Of a stretch of 64,000 nt of DNA, positions 31,578-40,867 are shown one piece after another. Both the position numbers and the translations under genes were made by a program. This stretch comes from Thermoactinomyces intermedius. Lineage in GTDB: Bacteria; Bacillota; Bacilli; Thermoactinomycetales; Thermoactinomycetaceae. Positions within the stretch are counted from its first letter, which is position 1, and each line of letters begins with the position of its first letter. Under the pieces are notes generated by a model. It saw only the letters and a program-made list of their open reading frames with translations. It ran no database searches and was not told the origin of the DNA. Where the stretch lies: the NCBI RefSeq assembly GCF_016055025.1, contig NZ_JAECVW010000001.1. One strand, written 5' to 3'.

Positions 31578-32210
31578 ATGGATCAAGAAAAAGATGAGCT
31601 CCAGCATCAACCGGAAGAAGCCCGTTTAGAGCAGGAGCCCAACCGGGAAGAAAAAGAATTACATATCCAAAAGGAACCACCAAAGGAAGAGGCGGTTTCC
31701 GAAGAAGAACAAGACGGCGACAAATTGCTAGAGAAGTTGCAGGCTGAGTTGGAAGATGCCAGACAATCTGCAGATCATTGGAAAAAACAAGCAGAAGAAA
31801 ACAAAGAATTGTACTTGCGGGCGTTGGCCGATTACGAAAACTACCGCCGGCGTGCCCGCAAGGAAAAAGAGGAAGCGTTGAAATACAGTGTGGTTCCTTT
31901 TTTGGAAAACTTACTGCCGGTCCTTGACAATTTCGAGAGGGCGCTTGATGCCGCCGATTCCAATCAGGATGTCCAGGCGCTTCAAGAAGGCATAGAAATG
32001 GTGTACCGGCAATTTTTAAATGTGTTGTCCCAAGCAGGACTCACTTTAATTGAAACCGAAGGGAAACCATTCAATCCTCATGAACACAATGCGGTGATGC
32101 AGGTTGAAGCGGATGATGTGGAATCCGGAATGGTGGTTGAAGAATTGCAACCGGGGTACCGCTACTTGGACCGCGTCATTCGTCCTTCAATCGTGAAAGT
32201 CAGTAAATAG
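31578..32210 (+). CDS. grpE: Nucleotide exchange factor GrpE
   Basis: 210 residues; acidic disordered start (about 1-50), then the long coiled coil KLLEKLQAELEDARQSADHWK, RALADYENYRRRARKEKEEA, and the beta domain FNPHEHNAVM...ELQPGYRYLDRVIRPSIVKVS. It works as the ADP-release factor of DnaK. ATG 31578 follows TAGGAGGA, 13 bases after the chaperonin stop, so the two are in one transcript. Confidence 0.96.
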   Translation: MDQEKDELQHQPEEARLEQEPNREEKELHIQKEPPKEEAVSEEEQDGDKLLEKLQAELEDARQSADHWKKQAEENKELYLRALADYENYRRRARKEKEEALKYSVVPFLENLLPVLDNFERALDAADSNQDVQALQEGIEMVYRQFLNVLSQAGLTLIETEGKPFNPHEHNAVMQVEADDVESGMVVEELQPGYRYLDRVIRPSIVKVSK

Positions 32211-32257
32211 ATGAGATCTATCTTCATATTTGTCACTGAAGTGGGAGGTAGCAGTTT

Positions 32258-34108
32258 ATGGGTAAAGTGATTGGAATTGATTTGGGTACAACCAACTCCT
32301 GTGTTGCGTTTATGGATGGAAAAGAAGCGGTGGTCATTGCCAATGCGGAAGGAGGGCGCACCACTCCTTCGGTTGTCGGCTTTTCGAAATCCGGGGAACG
32401 TTTGATTGGGGAAGCTGCAAAACGGCAAGCGATCACCAACCCGGACAAAACCATCGTTTCGATCAAACGGCACATGGGAACGGACTATAAAGTGGATATT
32501 GACGGAAAAAAATATACCCCGCAAGAAATCTCGGCGATGATCCTGCAAAAGCTGAAACAAGACGCTGAAAGCTACCTGGGGGAAGAAGTCACGCAAGCGG
32601 TCATTACCGTGCCGGCTTATTTTAATGACAGTCAACGTCAGGCTACCAAAGACGCAGGAAAAATTGCCGGGCTTGAAGTGCTTCGGATCATTAACGAGCC
32701 GACAGCCGCCGCACTCGCTTACGGTTTGGACAACACCGACGACCAAAAAGTGTTGGTGTTTGACCTCGGTGGGGGAACCTTTGACGTTTCCATCCTGGAA
32801 CTGGGCGACGGGGTTTTTGAAGTTTTGGCCACCAGCGGAGACAACCAATTGGGTGGGGACGACTTCGACCAGGTGATCATTGATTATCTGATCGAAGAGT
32901 TCCAAAAAGAAAACGGAATTGATTTGCGGAAAGACCCCAATTCCACCCAAGTGATGCAACGTCTTAAAAATGAAGCGGAAAAAGCGAAAAAAGACTTGTC
33001 CGGTGTGTTGACCACGACGATTTCCCTGCCGTTTTTGACCGCTGATGAAACCGGACCGAAACATCTGGAAGTCACCTTGACCAGAGCGAAATTTGAAGAG
33101 CTGAGCTCGGATTTGATTGAAAGAACGATGGTTCCGACCCGCCGGGCCTTGGATGATGCCGGCCTGAAACCGGAAGACATTGACCGCGTTCTTTTGGTTG
33201 GAGGATCGACACGGATTCCGGCCGTTCAGGAAGCCATTAAAAAATTGATCGGAAAAGAACCCAGCAAAGGGGTCAATCCGGATGAAGTGGTGGCCATGGG
33301 TGCAGCCATTCAAGGCGGTGTCTTGTCCGGAGATGTGAAAGACGTGGTTCTTCTGGATGTCACCCCGCTCTCCCTTGGAATCGAAACCCTCGGTGGCGTC
33401 TTCACCAAATTGATTGAACGGAATACGACCATCCCGACGGAGAAATCTCAAATCTTCTCCACGGCTGCCGACAACCAAACCACGGTGGACATTCACGTTC
33501 TGCAAGGGGAACGGGAAATGGCAGCGGACAACAAAACATTGGGACGTTTCCAATTGACCGACATTCCGCCGGCACCTCGCGGCATCCCGCAAATCGAAGT
33601 CACCTTCAAAATTGATGCAAACGGGATTGTCAATGTATCGGCGAAAGATAAAGCAACCGGAAAAAGTCAAGCCATCACCATTCAATCTTCCAGCGGATTG
33701 TCCGACGAAGAGATTGAACGGATGGTGAAAGATGCCGAATTGCATGCAGAAGAAGATAAAAAACGAAAAGAAAAAGTGGAGCTTCGAAACAAAGCCGACC
33801 AGCTGATTTTCACCACGGACAAAACCTTGAAAGATCTTGGCGACAAAGTGGACGCCGGAGATAAAGACAAAGCGGAAAAAGCCAAAGATGAGTTGAAAAA
33901 AGCCTTGGAAAAAGATGACGACGAAGCCATCAAAAAAGGCATTGAAGAACTGGAACAAGCCGTGCAACAACTTTCCATCAAACTGTACGAACAAATGCAA
34001 CAACAAAGTGCCCAACAAAGCCAAGGGGGCAGTGACAACTCCGGTCAGAAAAAAGATGACAATGTCGTGGATGCCGAATACGAAGAAGTGAAAGAGGATG
34101 AGAAGTAA
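32258..34108 (+). CDS. dnaK: Hsp70 chaperone DnaK
   Basis: 616 residues. GIDLGTTNSCVAFMDG (phosphate loop 1), VFDLGGGTFDVSILE, LVGGSTRIPAVQ and the linker-region VVLLDVTPLSLGIETLGG are unchanged. The substrate-binding lid helices follow, then the acidic end DAEYEEVKEDEK. A terminator-like hairpin at 34137 separates it from dnaJ. The antisense strand also holds a long open frame, a codon-bias shadow. Confidence 0.98.
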   Translation: MGKVIGIDLGTTNSCVAFMDGKEAVVIANAEGGRTTPSVVGFSKSGERLIGEAAKRQAITNPDKTIVSIKRHMGTDYKVDIDGKKYTPQEISAMILQKLKQDAESYLGEEVTQAVITVPAYFNDSQRQATKDAGKIAGLEVLRIINEPTAAALAYGLDNTDDQKVLVFDLGGGTFDVSILELGDGVFEVLATSGDNQLGGDDFDQVIIDYLIEEFQKENGIDLRKDPNSTQVMQRLKNEAEKAKKDLSGVLTTTISLPFLTADETGPKHLEVTLTRAKFEELSSDLIERTMVPTRRALDDAGLKPEDIDRVLLVGGSTRIPAVQEAIKKLIGKEPSKGVNPDEVVAMGAAIQGGVLSGDVKDVVLLDVTPLSLGIETLGGVFTKLIERNTTIPTEKSQIFSTAADNQTTVDIHVLQGEREMAADNKTLGRFQLTDIPPAPRGIPQIEVTFKIDANGIVNVSAKDKATGKSQAITIQSSSGLSDEEIERMVKDAELHAEEDKKRKEKVELRNKADQLIFTTDKTLKDLGDKVDAGDKDKAEKAKDELKKALEKDDDEAIKKGIEELEQAVQQLSIKLYEQMQQQSAQQSQGGSDNSGQKKDDNVVDAEYEEVKEDEK

Positions 34109-34136
34109 GGAGGAGCAGGAAGAGTTCTCCTCGACT

Positions 34137-34184
34137 GGAAAGTCAGCGTCGGGGCTCTGCCTTGAGTTGACTTTCCCTTTTTTT
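34137..34184 (+). terminator. Terminator/attenuator between dnaK and dnaJ
   Basis: GGAAAGTCA pairs with TGACTTTCC around a GC-rich centre, followed by seven T (after one C). It probably lowers dnaJ relative to dnaK. Confidence 0.7.
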
Positions 34185-34233
34185 GTGAAAGGTCAAAACC
34201 AAATCGTTTCATCAATGAAGGGGAGGTGACCCG

Positions 34234-35354
34234 GTGAGCAAGCGCGATTATTATGAGGTGCTTGGCGTGAGTCGTGACGCCTCGGAAAGTGAAATACGGA
34301 AAGCCTATCGGAAATTGGCGCGTAAATACCACCCGGATGTAAACAAAGAGAAAGATGCGGAGCAGAAATTTAAAGAGATTAAAGAAGCTTATGAAGTCTT
34401 GAGCGATCCGCAGAAAAAGGCGCAATATGACCGCTTTGGACATGCCGATCCCAACCAGGGATTCGGGGGCGCCGGCGGTTTTGAAGCCGATTTTGGTTTT
34501 GGAGACATTTTTGACATGTTTTTCGGCGGCGGCCGCCGCAGCACCAATCCGCATGCTCCCCGCAAAGGGGCTGACTTGGAATACCGTTTGACAGTGGAGT
34601 TTAAAGATGCGGTTTTTGGGAAAATATGGAAGTGGCGATTCCGCGGACCGAAACGTGTGAAAAATGTCATGGTTCAGGGGCCAAACCCGGAACCCAACCG
34701 GAGACCTGTTCCACCTGTCAAGGAACCGGGCAATCCGAAGTGGTACAAAATACGCCTTTCGGTCGCATTGTGAACCGGCGGATTTGTCAGGTATGTAACG
34801 GATCGGGTAAAATCATCCGTGAAAAATGCAGCGGATGTTCCGGAACCGGCCAAGTGAAACGGAAAAAGAAAATCAACGTCAAAATTCCTGCCGGGATTCA
34901 CGAAGGTGCGCAACTGCGCGTGAGCGGGGAAGGAGAACCCGGCCAAAACGGCGGACCGGCAGGGGACTTATACATTACCGTTTATATCAAACCGCATGAA
35001 TTCTTCAAAAGAGAAGGCGACGATTTGGTCTGTGAACTGCCGATCACCTTTGGACAGGCTGCACTGGGAGATGAAGTGATCGTTCCCACCTTAAACGGCC
35101 GTGCCAAACTGAAAGTCCCTGCCGGCACACAGACCGGAACCGAGTTTCGCCTTCGCGGAAAAGGTGTTCCCCGTTTACGCGGATACGGAGAAGGGGATTT
35201 GCGCGTAAAAGTCCGTGTGGTTACACCAACCAAATTGACAGAGGAACAAAAAGAAGCTTTGCGTCATTTCAGCCATTTATGCGGCGAATATATCAAACAG
35301 GAACAAAGCACAAACTTTTTCGATAAGATGAAACAGGCATTTCGAGGCGAGTAG
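34234..35354 (+). pseudogene. dnaJ: DnaJ chaperone, frameshifted
   Basis: The two halves lie in different frames. Frame one (34234-34773) gives the J domain with HPD (YHPDVNKEK) and the G/F region through TVEFKDAVFGK, and then turns nonsensical. The rest follows in the frame that includes ATG 34626: MEVAIPRTETCEKCHGSG, with the zinc-finger CxxCxGxG repeats, both C-terminal domains and the end, all uninterrupted. The break is at GGGAAAATATGG (34618-34629), where one extra A would restore DnaJ. No other lesion is seen, so the damage is recent or a sequencing/assembly error in an A-run. A GAGGTG ribosome site precedes the start. Confidence 0.85.
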
Positions 35355-35360
35355 AGAGAG

Positions 35361-35386
35361 AAACGGGCAATTTCGCCCGTTTTTTC
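35361..35386 (+). terminator. dnaJ terminator
   Basis: AAACGGGC-AATTTC-GCCCGTTTTTT, seven bases after the dnaJ stop. Confidence 0.85.
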
Positions 35387-35412
35387 TTTGATGTGAAGGG
35401 AGCAATGAGTGG

Positions 35413-36357
35413 ATGGATTGGCTGGAAGTGAGTGTCCGTACAAGCCACGAATCGGCAGAAGCCATCAGTGAATTTTTGCAGGTGATGGGGGCCGACGGGG
35501 TTGCCATCGAAGATTCGAACGTCTTAAATCAGGATTTTGAAAAACGTTACGGGGAAATCATCGAATTGACTCCGGAGGATTATCCGGAAGAAGGCGTGGT
35601 CATTAAAGCTTATTTGTCTGATTTGCAATCGGTCGATCCGGAAGCCCTGGTGAAAAAAGTCAAGGAGAAACTGGAATCGTTGAAGCAATTCGGCTTGTCC
35701 CCCGGTCAGGGATCGGTCGAAATCCGAAGCGTGAATGAACAGTCTTGGGAAAACGAATGGAAAACCTATTACAAACCGGTCCGGGTGACCGATACGATCA
35801 CCATCAAGCCGGTGTGGGAAGAATATGAGCCGGAAAGCCCGGATGAAAAAATTGTCATGCTGGATCCCGGAATGGCTTTTGGAACCGGGACGCATCCGAC
35901 CACCAAGCTGTGTATTCAGTGTTTGGAAAAATATTTGCCGCGCGATGCCAAGGTGATTGATGTGGGCTGCGGAAGCGGCATTTTAAGCATTGTATCCGCC
36001 ATGCTCGGAGCGAAGGAAGTATTGGCGTTGGATTATGATCCCCTGGCCGTGGAAAAGGCAAAAGAAAACATTGGCTTCAATCCGGTCGAAAGCGTGATCC
36101 GGGTGGAAAAAGGCGATTTGTTAAAAGGGGTGTCCCAAACGGCGGATGTTGTCGTCGGCAATCTGTTGGCGGAATTGATTTTGCCGATGGTTCCTGATTT
36201 GCCGCGTGTCCTGGTGCCCGGCGGTATTTTTATCGGCTCGGGGATCATTGAGGAAAAAGCGGATGCAGTGCAGCAGTCCCTGGTTTCGTGCGGGCTTCAA
36301 GTACTGGAAAAGATTCATATGGATGGCTGGGTAGCCATTGTCGCAAAAAAATGGTAA
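35413..36357 (+). CDS. prmA: Ribosomal protein L11 methyltransferase
   Basis: 314 residues. PrmA trimethylates several amino groups of L11. The AdoMet-binding motif VIDVGCGSGILSIV, the downstream ALDYDPLAVEKA acidic loop and the NLLAELILPM motif are present; the N-terminal L11-recognition domain has EDYPEEGVV. Start ATG 35413 with AAGGGAG ten bases upstream. It begins the yqeTUV cluster in the normal order. Confidence 0.95.
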   Translation: MDWLEVSVRTSHESAEAISEFLQVMGADGVAIEDSNVLNQDFEKRYGEIIELTPEDYPEEGVVIKAYLSDLQSVDPEALVKKVKEKLESLKQFGLSPGQGSVEIRSVNEQSWENEWKTYYKPVRVTDTITIKPVWEEYEPESPDEKIVMLDPGMAFGTGTHPTTKLCIQCLEKYLPRDAKVIDVGCGSGILSIVSAMLGAKEVLALDYDPLAVEKAKENIGFNPVESVIRVEKGDLLKGVSQTADVVVGNLLAELILPMVPDLPRVLVPGGIFIGSGIIEEKADAVQQSLVSCGLQVLEKIHMDGWVAIVAKKW

Positions 36358-36374
36358 AATGGCAGGAGTGTCAA

Positions 36375-37121
36375 ATGCAAAGATATTTTGTATCTGAAGA
36401 CGCATTTCAAGGTTCATTCGTTCGGTTGAAAGGGGAAGAAGTGCACCATATTCGCAACGTGATGCGGTTTCAGCCCGATGATCAAATCATCGTCTGCAAA
36501 GAAGACGGAATGGATTATCTTTGCTCCATTTCGGAAATCAACCGCAACGAAGTCCTTTGCGAAGTGGTGGACAAGCGGCCTTCGAAAGGAGAACCGAAAA
36601 CCAGGATTACCTTGGCTCCTTCTTTGGTGAGAAGCAATAAACTGGAATGGATCATACAAAAGGGGACCGAAATCGGTGCTGTTTCCTTTCAGCCCTTTTG
36701 TTCTGAACGTTCGTTGATCCATATAGATGATAAAAAGGAAAGAAAGAAGCGGGAGCGTTGGCAACGGATTGCAAAAGAAGCGGCCGAACAGTCGCATCGC
36801 GGTAAAGTGCCGGCCGTCTTGCCCGTTTTGTCATGGAAAGAATTTCTCGCTGAGATGGAAAGGGTTCCTCTTGTCCTCATCGCGTATGAAAAAGGGGGAG
36901 TCCCCATCGGTCAAGCGATGGCCGGCTCGCAAGCGAATGACATCATGCTGGTGACCGGACCGGAAGGCGGGTTTACCGAAGCCGAAATCGATGAGGCCAA
37001 AGCCAGGGGAGCCGTGCCGGTCACATTGGGAAACCGGATTCTGAGAGCCGAGACAGCACCGCTGGTTGCTCTTTCTTGCATGTTGTTTGCAAGACACGAA
37101 TTGGGAGGTGAAACACAATGA
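36375..37121 (+). CDS. rsmE: 16S rRNA m3U1498 methyltransferase RsmE
   Basis: 248 residues. SPOUT fold: N-terminal PUA-like part with GEEVHHIRNVMRFQPDD, then VTGPEGGFTEAEIDEA and LGNRILRAETAPLVAL, the AdoMet knot. ATG 36375 follows AGGAG; a frame open from 36288 overlaps prmA but has no ribosome site. It overlaps mtaB by 4 bases (ATGA). Confidence 0.94.
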   Translation: MQRYFVSEDAFQGSFVRLKGEEVHHIRNVMRFQPDDQIIVCKEDGMDYLCSISEINRNEVLCEVVDKRPSKGEPKTRITLAPSLVRSNKLEWIIQKGTEIGAVSFQPFCSERSLIHIDDKKERKKRERWQRIAKEAAEQSHRGKVPAVLPVLSWKEFLAEMERVPLVLIAYEKGGVPIGQAMAGSQANDIMLVTGPEGGFTEAEIDEAKARGAVPVTLGNRILRAETAPLVALSCMLFARHELGGETQ

Positions 37122-38464
37122 AAACCGTGGCTTTTCACACGTTGGGTTGTAAAGTGAATGCATATGAAACCGAAGCCATCTGGCAAATGTTTAAAAAAGC
37201 GGATTACAAGCGGGTGGACTTTGAAGAGGAAGCCGATGTTTATGTGATCAACACCTGTACCGTCACCAATACGGGAGACCGGAAAAGCCGGCAAATGATC
37301 CGCCGGGCGATCCGGCGCAATCCCGACGCGGTCATCGCGGTGACCGGATGTTATGCCCAAACCTCTCCCGCCGAAGTGGCCGCGATTCCCGGGGTGGATG
37401 TCGTGGTCGGGACACAAGGGCGCGAAAAGCTGATTGATTATGTGGAACAATACATGCGGGAACGTGAACCGATCAACGCTGTGGGTAACATTATGAAACA
37501 ACGCAAATTTGAAGAATTGGATGTACCCTCGTTCTCGGATCAAACCCGGGCATATCTCAAAATCCAGGAAGGATGCAACAACTTCTGCACGTTCTGCATT
37601 ATTCCCTGGGCAAAAGGGTTGTCCCGCAGCCGTCAGCCTGAAAACGTCCTGAAACAGGCACGCCAGTTGGTGGATGCCGGTTATAAAGAGATTGTCCTGA
37701 CCGGAATTCACACAGGCGGTTACGGGGATGACTTTGAAGATTACAAGCTGGCTGATTTGTTGTGGGATCTGGATCAAATTGAAGGATTGAAAAGAATCCG
37801 GATCAGTTCCATTGAAGCCAGTCAAATCGATGACCGGGTGATCGAGGTGTTGAACGCATCCGAAAAAATGTGCCGCCATCTGCATATTCCGTTGCAGGCG
37901 GGAGATGACGCCGTGTTAAAACGGATGCGCCGCAAATACACGACAGAAGAATACAGGGAAAAAATCATGAAGTTGCATGAAGCCATGCCGGATGTGGCGA
38001 TCACCACCGATGTGATTGTCGGTTTCCCGGGAGAAACGGAAGAACAATTTGAGCGCGGATATCGCTTTATTGAAGACTTGAAATTGTATCAGCTGCATGT
38101 CTTCCCTTACTCCAAACGAACCGGAACCCCTGCCGCCCGCATGCCGGACCAAGTGCCGGAAGAAGTGAAACACGAACGGGTTCGCAAGCTTATTGAACTG
38201 TCCAAACGGTTGACGGTGGAGTATGCCCGCCGTTTTGTGGGCGAAGTGGTGGAAGTGATTCCGGAACAACCGTTTAAAGAGGACCCGGACAGCGGGCTTT
38301 ATATGGGTTATTCGGATAACTACCTGCAAGTGGCTTTCCCGGCTGATCCGGAATGGGTCGGAAAAGTTTGCCGGGTGAAAATTGATCGTGTGGATCCGGA
38401 GTATTGTTACGGCACTTTCGTGCGTGTGGTGGATGAAGTGCCCCGTCCGGCCCGGGTTGGTTGA
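37118..38464 (+). CDS. mtaB: tRNA t6A37 methylthiotransferase MtaB
   Basis: 448 residues, MiaB/RimO class. The N-terminal [4Fe-4S] domain has TLGCKVNAYE and TCTVTNTGDRKSRQ; the radical-SAM CNNFCTFCIIPWAKG motif follows, then TTDVIVGFPGETEEQF and a TRAM-like end. It converts t6A to ms2t6A in tRNAs reading ANN codons. Translationally coupled to rsmE. A terminator follows at 38474. Confidence 0.95.
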   Translation: MKTVAFHTLGCKVNAYETEAIWQMFKKADYKRVDFEEEADVYVINTCTVTNTGDRKSRQMIRRAIRRNPDAVIAVTGCYAQTSPAEVAAIPGVDVVVGTQGREKLIDYVEQYMREREPINAVGNIMKQRKFEELDVPSFSDQTRAYLKIQEGCNNFCTFCIIPWAKGLSRSRQPENVLKQARQLVDAGYKEIVLTGIHTGGYGDDFEDYKLADLLWDLDQIEGLKRIRISSIEASQIDDRVIEVLNASEKMCRHLHIPLQAGDDAVLKRMRRKYTTEEYREKIMKLHEAMPDVAITTDVIVGFPGETEEQFERGYRFIEDLKLYQLHVFPYSKRTGTPAARMPDQVPEEVKHERVRKLIELSKRLTVEYARRFVGEVVEVIPEQPFKEDPDSGLYMGYSDNYLQVAFPADPEWVGKVCRVKIDRVDPEYCYGTFVRVVDEVPRPARVG

Positions 38465-38473
38465 GGTCAGGAT

Positions 38474-38514
38474 GGAAAAAGGTTGTTAACCGGTCGGGGT
38501 TGACAACCTTTTTT
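38474..38514 (+). terminator. mtaB terminator
   Basis: AAAAAGGTTGT and ACAACCTTTTTT stem with an inner hairpin between. Confidence 0.8.
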
Positions 38515-38543
38515 CTTACCTTTTTTCAAAAGGAGGATGGAAA

Positions 38544-38969
38544 TTGAAAGAGATTTCTGCAGGCGGTGTTGTGTTTCGGGAAAAACACGGAAGATACGAG
38601 ATTTTGATGATTAAAGACCGTTTTCACCATTGGACGTTGCCGAAAGGAAAACAAGAGCCGGGCGAAACCGTTGAGGAAACGGCCTTGAGGGAAATCGAAG
38701 AGGAAACGGGGATCAAAGGGGAAATTCTGCGTCCCCTGGTGACCGTGCAGTATACATATGAACATCCGCAGCACGGGGAAACGGACAAGGCGGTGCACTA
38801 TTATTTGGTGAAAGCGTTGGAAGGGACGGAAACCCCCCAGTTGGAAGAGATTGATGATGTCACATGGCTCACGCTGGAAGAAGCGTTGTCAAAACAAGTG
38901 CATCACGGCTATTCGAATAATCAGGAGGTCATGGATCAGGCCGTTAAAATCCTGACCAATGCGGGCTAA
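38544..38969 (+). CDS. Nudix hydrolase, Ap4A-type
   Basis: 141 residues with a perfect Nudix box: G-x5-E-x7-REUxEExGU as GKQEPGETVEETALREIEEE followed by TGI. SAGGVVFREK at the start and the WTLPKGK motif suit the diadenosine-polyphosphate group. TTG start 38544 with AAAGGAGG seven bases upstream. Its stop overlaps the stop of the converging transporter by 4 bases. Substrate not certain. Confidence 0.88.
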   Translation: MKEISAGGVVFREKHGRYEILMIKDRFHHWTLPKGKQEPGETVEETALREIEEETGIKGEILRPLVTVQYTYEHPQHGETDKAVHYYLVKALEGTETPQLEEIDDVTWLTLEEALSKQVHHGYSNNQEVMDQAVKILTNAG

Positions 38970-39904
38970 AGGCTTGCTTTTTCCGGAACGAGCCAGGTGA
39001 TGAAGCGGGCGAATGGGTCGCAAAACGGAAGCACCGCAATGGAACAAATGAGATTGAATAAGGTCTGGATGTGGGCGATTTGCGTTGCCGGATCGCCGGA
39101 CAAATATGGTGCCAGCCGGGCGATGACGGGTATCAACGGGGTGAACAAGATGGCGCCTGCCACATTTAAGATCAGATGGGAAAGGGCGACTTGTTTGGCG
39201 GCAGGGATGGTGCGGATGGACGCCATGAGTGCCGTGACGCAAGTGCCGATGTTGCTTCCGAACACAACGGCGATGGCAAAAGGAAGCGGAATCACCTGGG
39301 CGGCATAAAATCCCATGGCCATGGCGATGCAGGCGCTGCTGCTGTGAATCAGCGCCGTGATCAGAATGCCTGCGGCAAGCCCCGAAACAACGGGGGTTCC
39401 GCCGTGATGGATGAGCCAGGAAACCCATCCTTGTTCCTTCAGGGATTCCGTGATGCTTTGCATCCATTCGATTCCCCAAAAGATGGCTCCGAACCCGAGA
39501 CAGACCGAGCCGGTGTTTTTGAGGAACGGATTGGAAAGCAAAGTGAGGCCGCCGCCGATAACCAAAAGAAAGATGGCAAAATCTTCGATTTTCAAGGCCA
39601 GGATTTGGGTGGTGATGGTGGTTCCCACGTTGCTTCCCAGGATGATTCCCAACGATTGGGAAAATGTGAGCATGCCGGCATTGACGAAACCGATGGTCAA
39701 TACCGTCACGGCACTGCTGGACTGCAAAAAGGCGGTGGTGACTGTTCCGGTCCAAAAACTGCGCACCGGTGTTTTCGTAAATTGCAGCAACACGGACTGC
39801 AAGCGGTCACGGGCCAGGTTTTCCAAGCCTGTCCGCATTTTGGAAAGTCCCCATAAAAAAATAAAAAGACCAAACCCGAACGGAACCAACAATTGAATCG
39901 GCAT
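38966..39904 (-). CDS. yqeW: Na/Pi-cotransporter family protein (YqeW-like)
   Basis: 312 residues, eight or more membrane helices. The doubled phosphate-transport signature appears as QSSSAVTVL and HSSSACIAM, each before GSNVGTTITT or GSNIGTCVTA; this inverted repeat defines the NptA/PhoU-less Na/Pi family. B. subtilis yqeW sits at this place after the methylthiotransferase. Here it lies on the opposite strand and its end overlaps the Nudix gene. ATG 39904 with GGAGGG upstream. Confidence 0.88.
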   Translation of the reverse strand: MPIQLLVPFGFGLFIFLWGLSKMRTGLENLARDRLQSVLLQFTKTPVRSFWTGTVTTAFLQSSSAVTVLTIGFVNAGMLTFSQSLGIILGSNVGTTITTQILALKIEDFAIFLLVIGGGLTLLSNPFLKNTGSVCLGFGAIFWGIEWMQSITESLKEQGWVSWLIHHGGTPVVSGLAAGILITALIHSSSACIAMAMGFYAAQVIPLPFAIAVVFGSNIGTCVTALMASIRTIPAAKQVALSHLILNVAGAILFTPLIPVIARLAPYLSGDPATQIAHIQTLFNLICSIAVLPFCDPFARFITWLVPEKASL

Positions 39905-39964
39905 CAGCTTGTTTCCCTCCTTGATTTGATTTATATGTGGACATCCGGAGGGAATGACCGATAA

Positions 39965-39991
39965 AATAAATAAAAGCCCTGCAACAGGGCT
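39965..39991 (-). terminator. Terminator of the proline-rich gene
   Basis: Minus strand: AGCCCTG-TTG-CAGGGCT then TTTATTT; it lies just after the stop at 39998. Confidence 0.65.
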
Positions 39992-39997
39992 GGTGCA

Positions 39998-40381
39998 TTA
40001 TGCTTTTCTTTCTTTCGGTGCCGTTTTAACGGACGGGTCTCCCGGCTTTTCCCGGGGATGTTTCGGGATGAACGGGGGCGCGTCAAAACCGGTGAAGTCC
40101 GGGCGGTACAATTCCGGAAAGCCGGGCAAAGCACGGGGATGTTCCGATTGGGTTTGGACCGGTGCCAGTTCCGGTGTCCCGAAAATGGCCCAAGTGCCCG
40201 TATGGGGATCTTCCGCCATGCGCGGCGGTTTGATGGTCGGCCCGTCTTCGCTTTGTTCCGGAAGGGAAGCGGAATGGTTTTCTTTTTTTGACTCCGCAAA
40301 GAATTGGCTCATTTCTTCCCGGACGATTTTCCGGATCAGTTTCCGCAGTTGGGATGCCGATGAATGATTGCGTTGTGTCAT
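39998..40381 (-). CDS. Proline-rich protein of unknown function
   Basis: 127 residues. A helical, charged start (QLRKLIRKIVREEMSQFFAE) is followed by a proline- and glycine-rich, probably disordered part with FGTPELAPVQTQ, PGFPELYRPDF and FIPKHPREKPG. No signal peptide, membrane segment or known domain. ATG 40381 with AAGGGGT eight bases upstream, and a terminator behind. A longer frame overlaps the HIT gene on the other strand without a start signal. I do not recognise the family. Confidence 0.55.
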   Translation of the reverse strand: MTQRNHSSASQLRKLIRKIVREEMSQFFAESKKENHSASLPEQSEDGPTIKPPRMAEDPHTGTWAIFGTPELAPVQTQSEHPRALPGFPELYRPDFTGFDAPPFIPKHPREKPGDPSVKTAPKERKA

Positions 40382-40483
40382 GGTTTTCACCCCTTTTTTC
40401 CTTTCAGGCTGATATAGTGTATGCCAAACGGGAAAAATGGGTGAATACATAGATTGCCCTGAAAAAGTAGGGAGGGAACTTGT

Positions 40484-40828
40484 ATGGCAGATTGCATTTT
40501 TTGCCAAATCGTGGAAGGGAAATTGCCTTCCAAAAAAGTGTACGAAGATGAATATGTTTACGCGTTTCATGACATTTCCCCGGCCGCTCCGACGCATATT
40601 CTGGTCATTCCGAAAAAACATATTCCGACGATCATGGATTTGGAGGAAGAAGACCAGATGTTGGCGGGGAAAGTGATGGCGGCGATTCAAAAAATCGCCA
40701 AAGAGTATCATTTGGATGAAAAAGGATTTCGGATCGTAAACAATGTCGGAAAAGAAGGCGGACAAACCGTCTATCACATTCATTTCCATTTATTGGGCGG
40801 ACGGACTCTGACCTGGCCTCCGGGTTGA
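40484..40828 (+). CDS. HIT-family hydrolase
   Basis: 114 residues, the whole HIT domain. CIFCQIVEGKLPSKKVYED is the usual PKCI/HINT-like start, and HIHFHLLGG near the end holds the histidine triad (HxHxH). Such enzymes split nucleotide phosphoramidates or adenylates. ATG 40484 follows AGGGAGG. It is closest to the Hit/HinT group; the substrate is not shown. Confidence 0.9.
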   Translation: MADCIFCQIVEGKLPSKKVYEDEYVYAFHDISPAAPTHILVIPKKHIPTIMDLEEEDQMLAGKVMAAIQKIAKEYHLDEKGFRIVNNVGKEGGQTVYHIHFHLLGGRTLTWPPG

Positions 40829-40830
40829 TT

Positions 40831-40860
40831 TTGACAGGAACCATTCTTTTAAGATATAAT
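40831..40860 (+). promoter_or_regulatory. Sigma-A promoter of rpsU
   Basis: TTGACA (40831-40836), 18-base spacer, TATAAT (40855-40860); both perfect. Confidence 0.88.
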
Positions 40861-40867
40861 ATAAAAT

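Noticed and set aside
32162..34024. 620-codon open frame antisense to dnaK
   Set aside because: It mirrors the codon bias of dnaK, has no ribosome site and no recognisable domain; dnaK on the other strand is certain.
34612..34629. Programmed -1 frameshift in dnaJ
   Set aside because: GGGAAAA is present, but the zero-frame codons are GGG AAA rather than GGA AAA, so the slippery phase is wrong, and a simple restored A gives a better family match.
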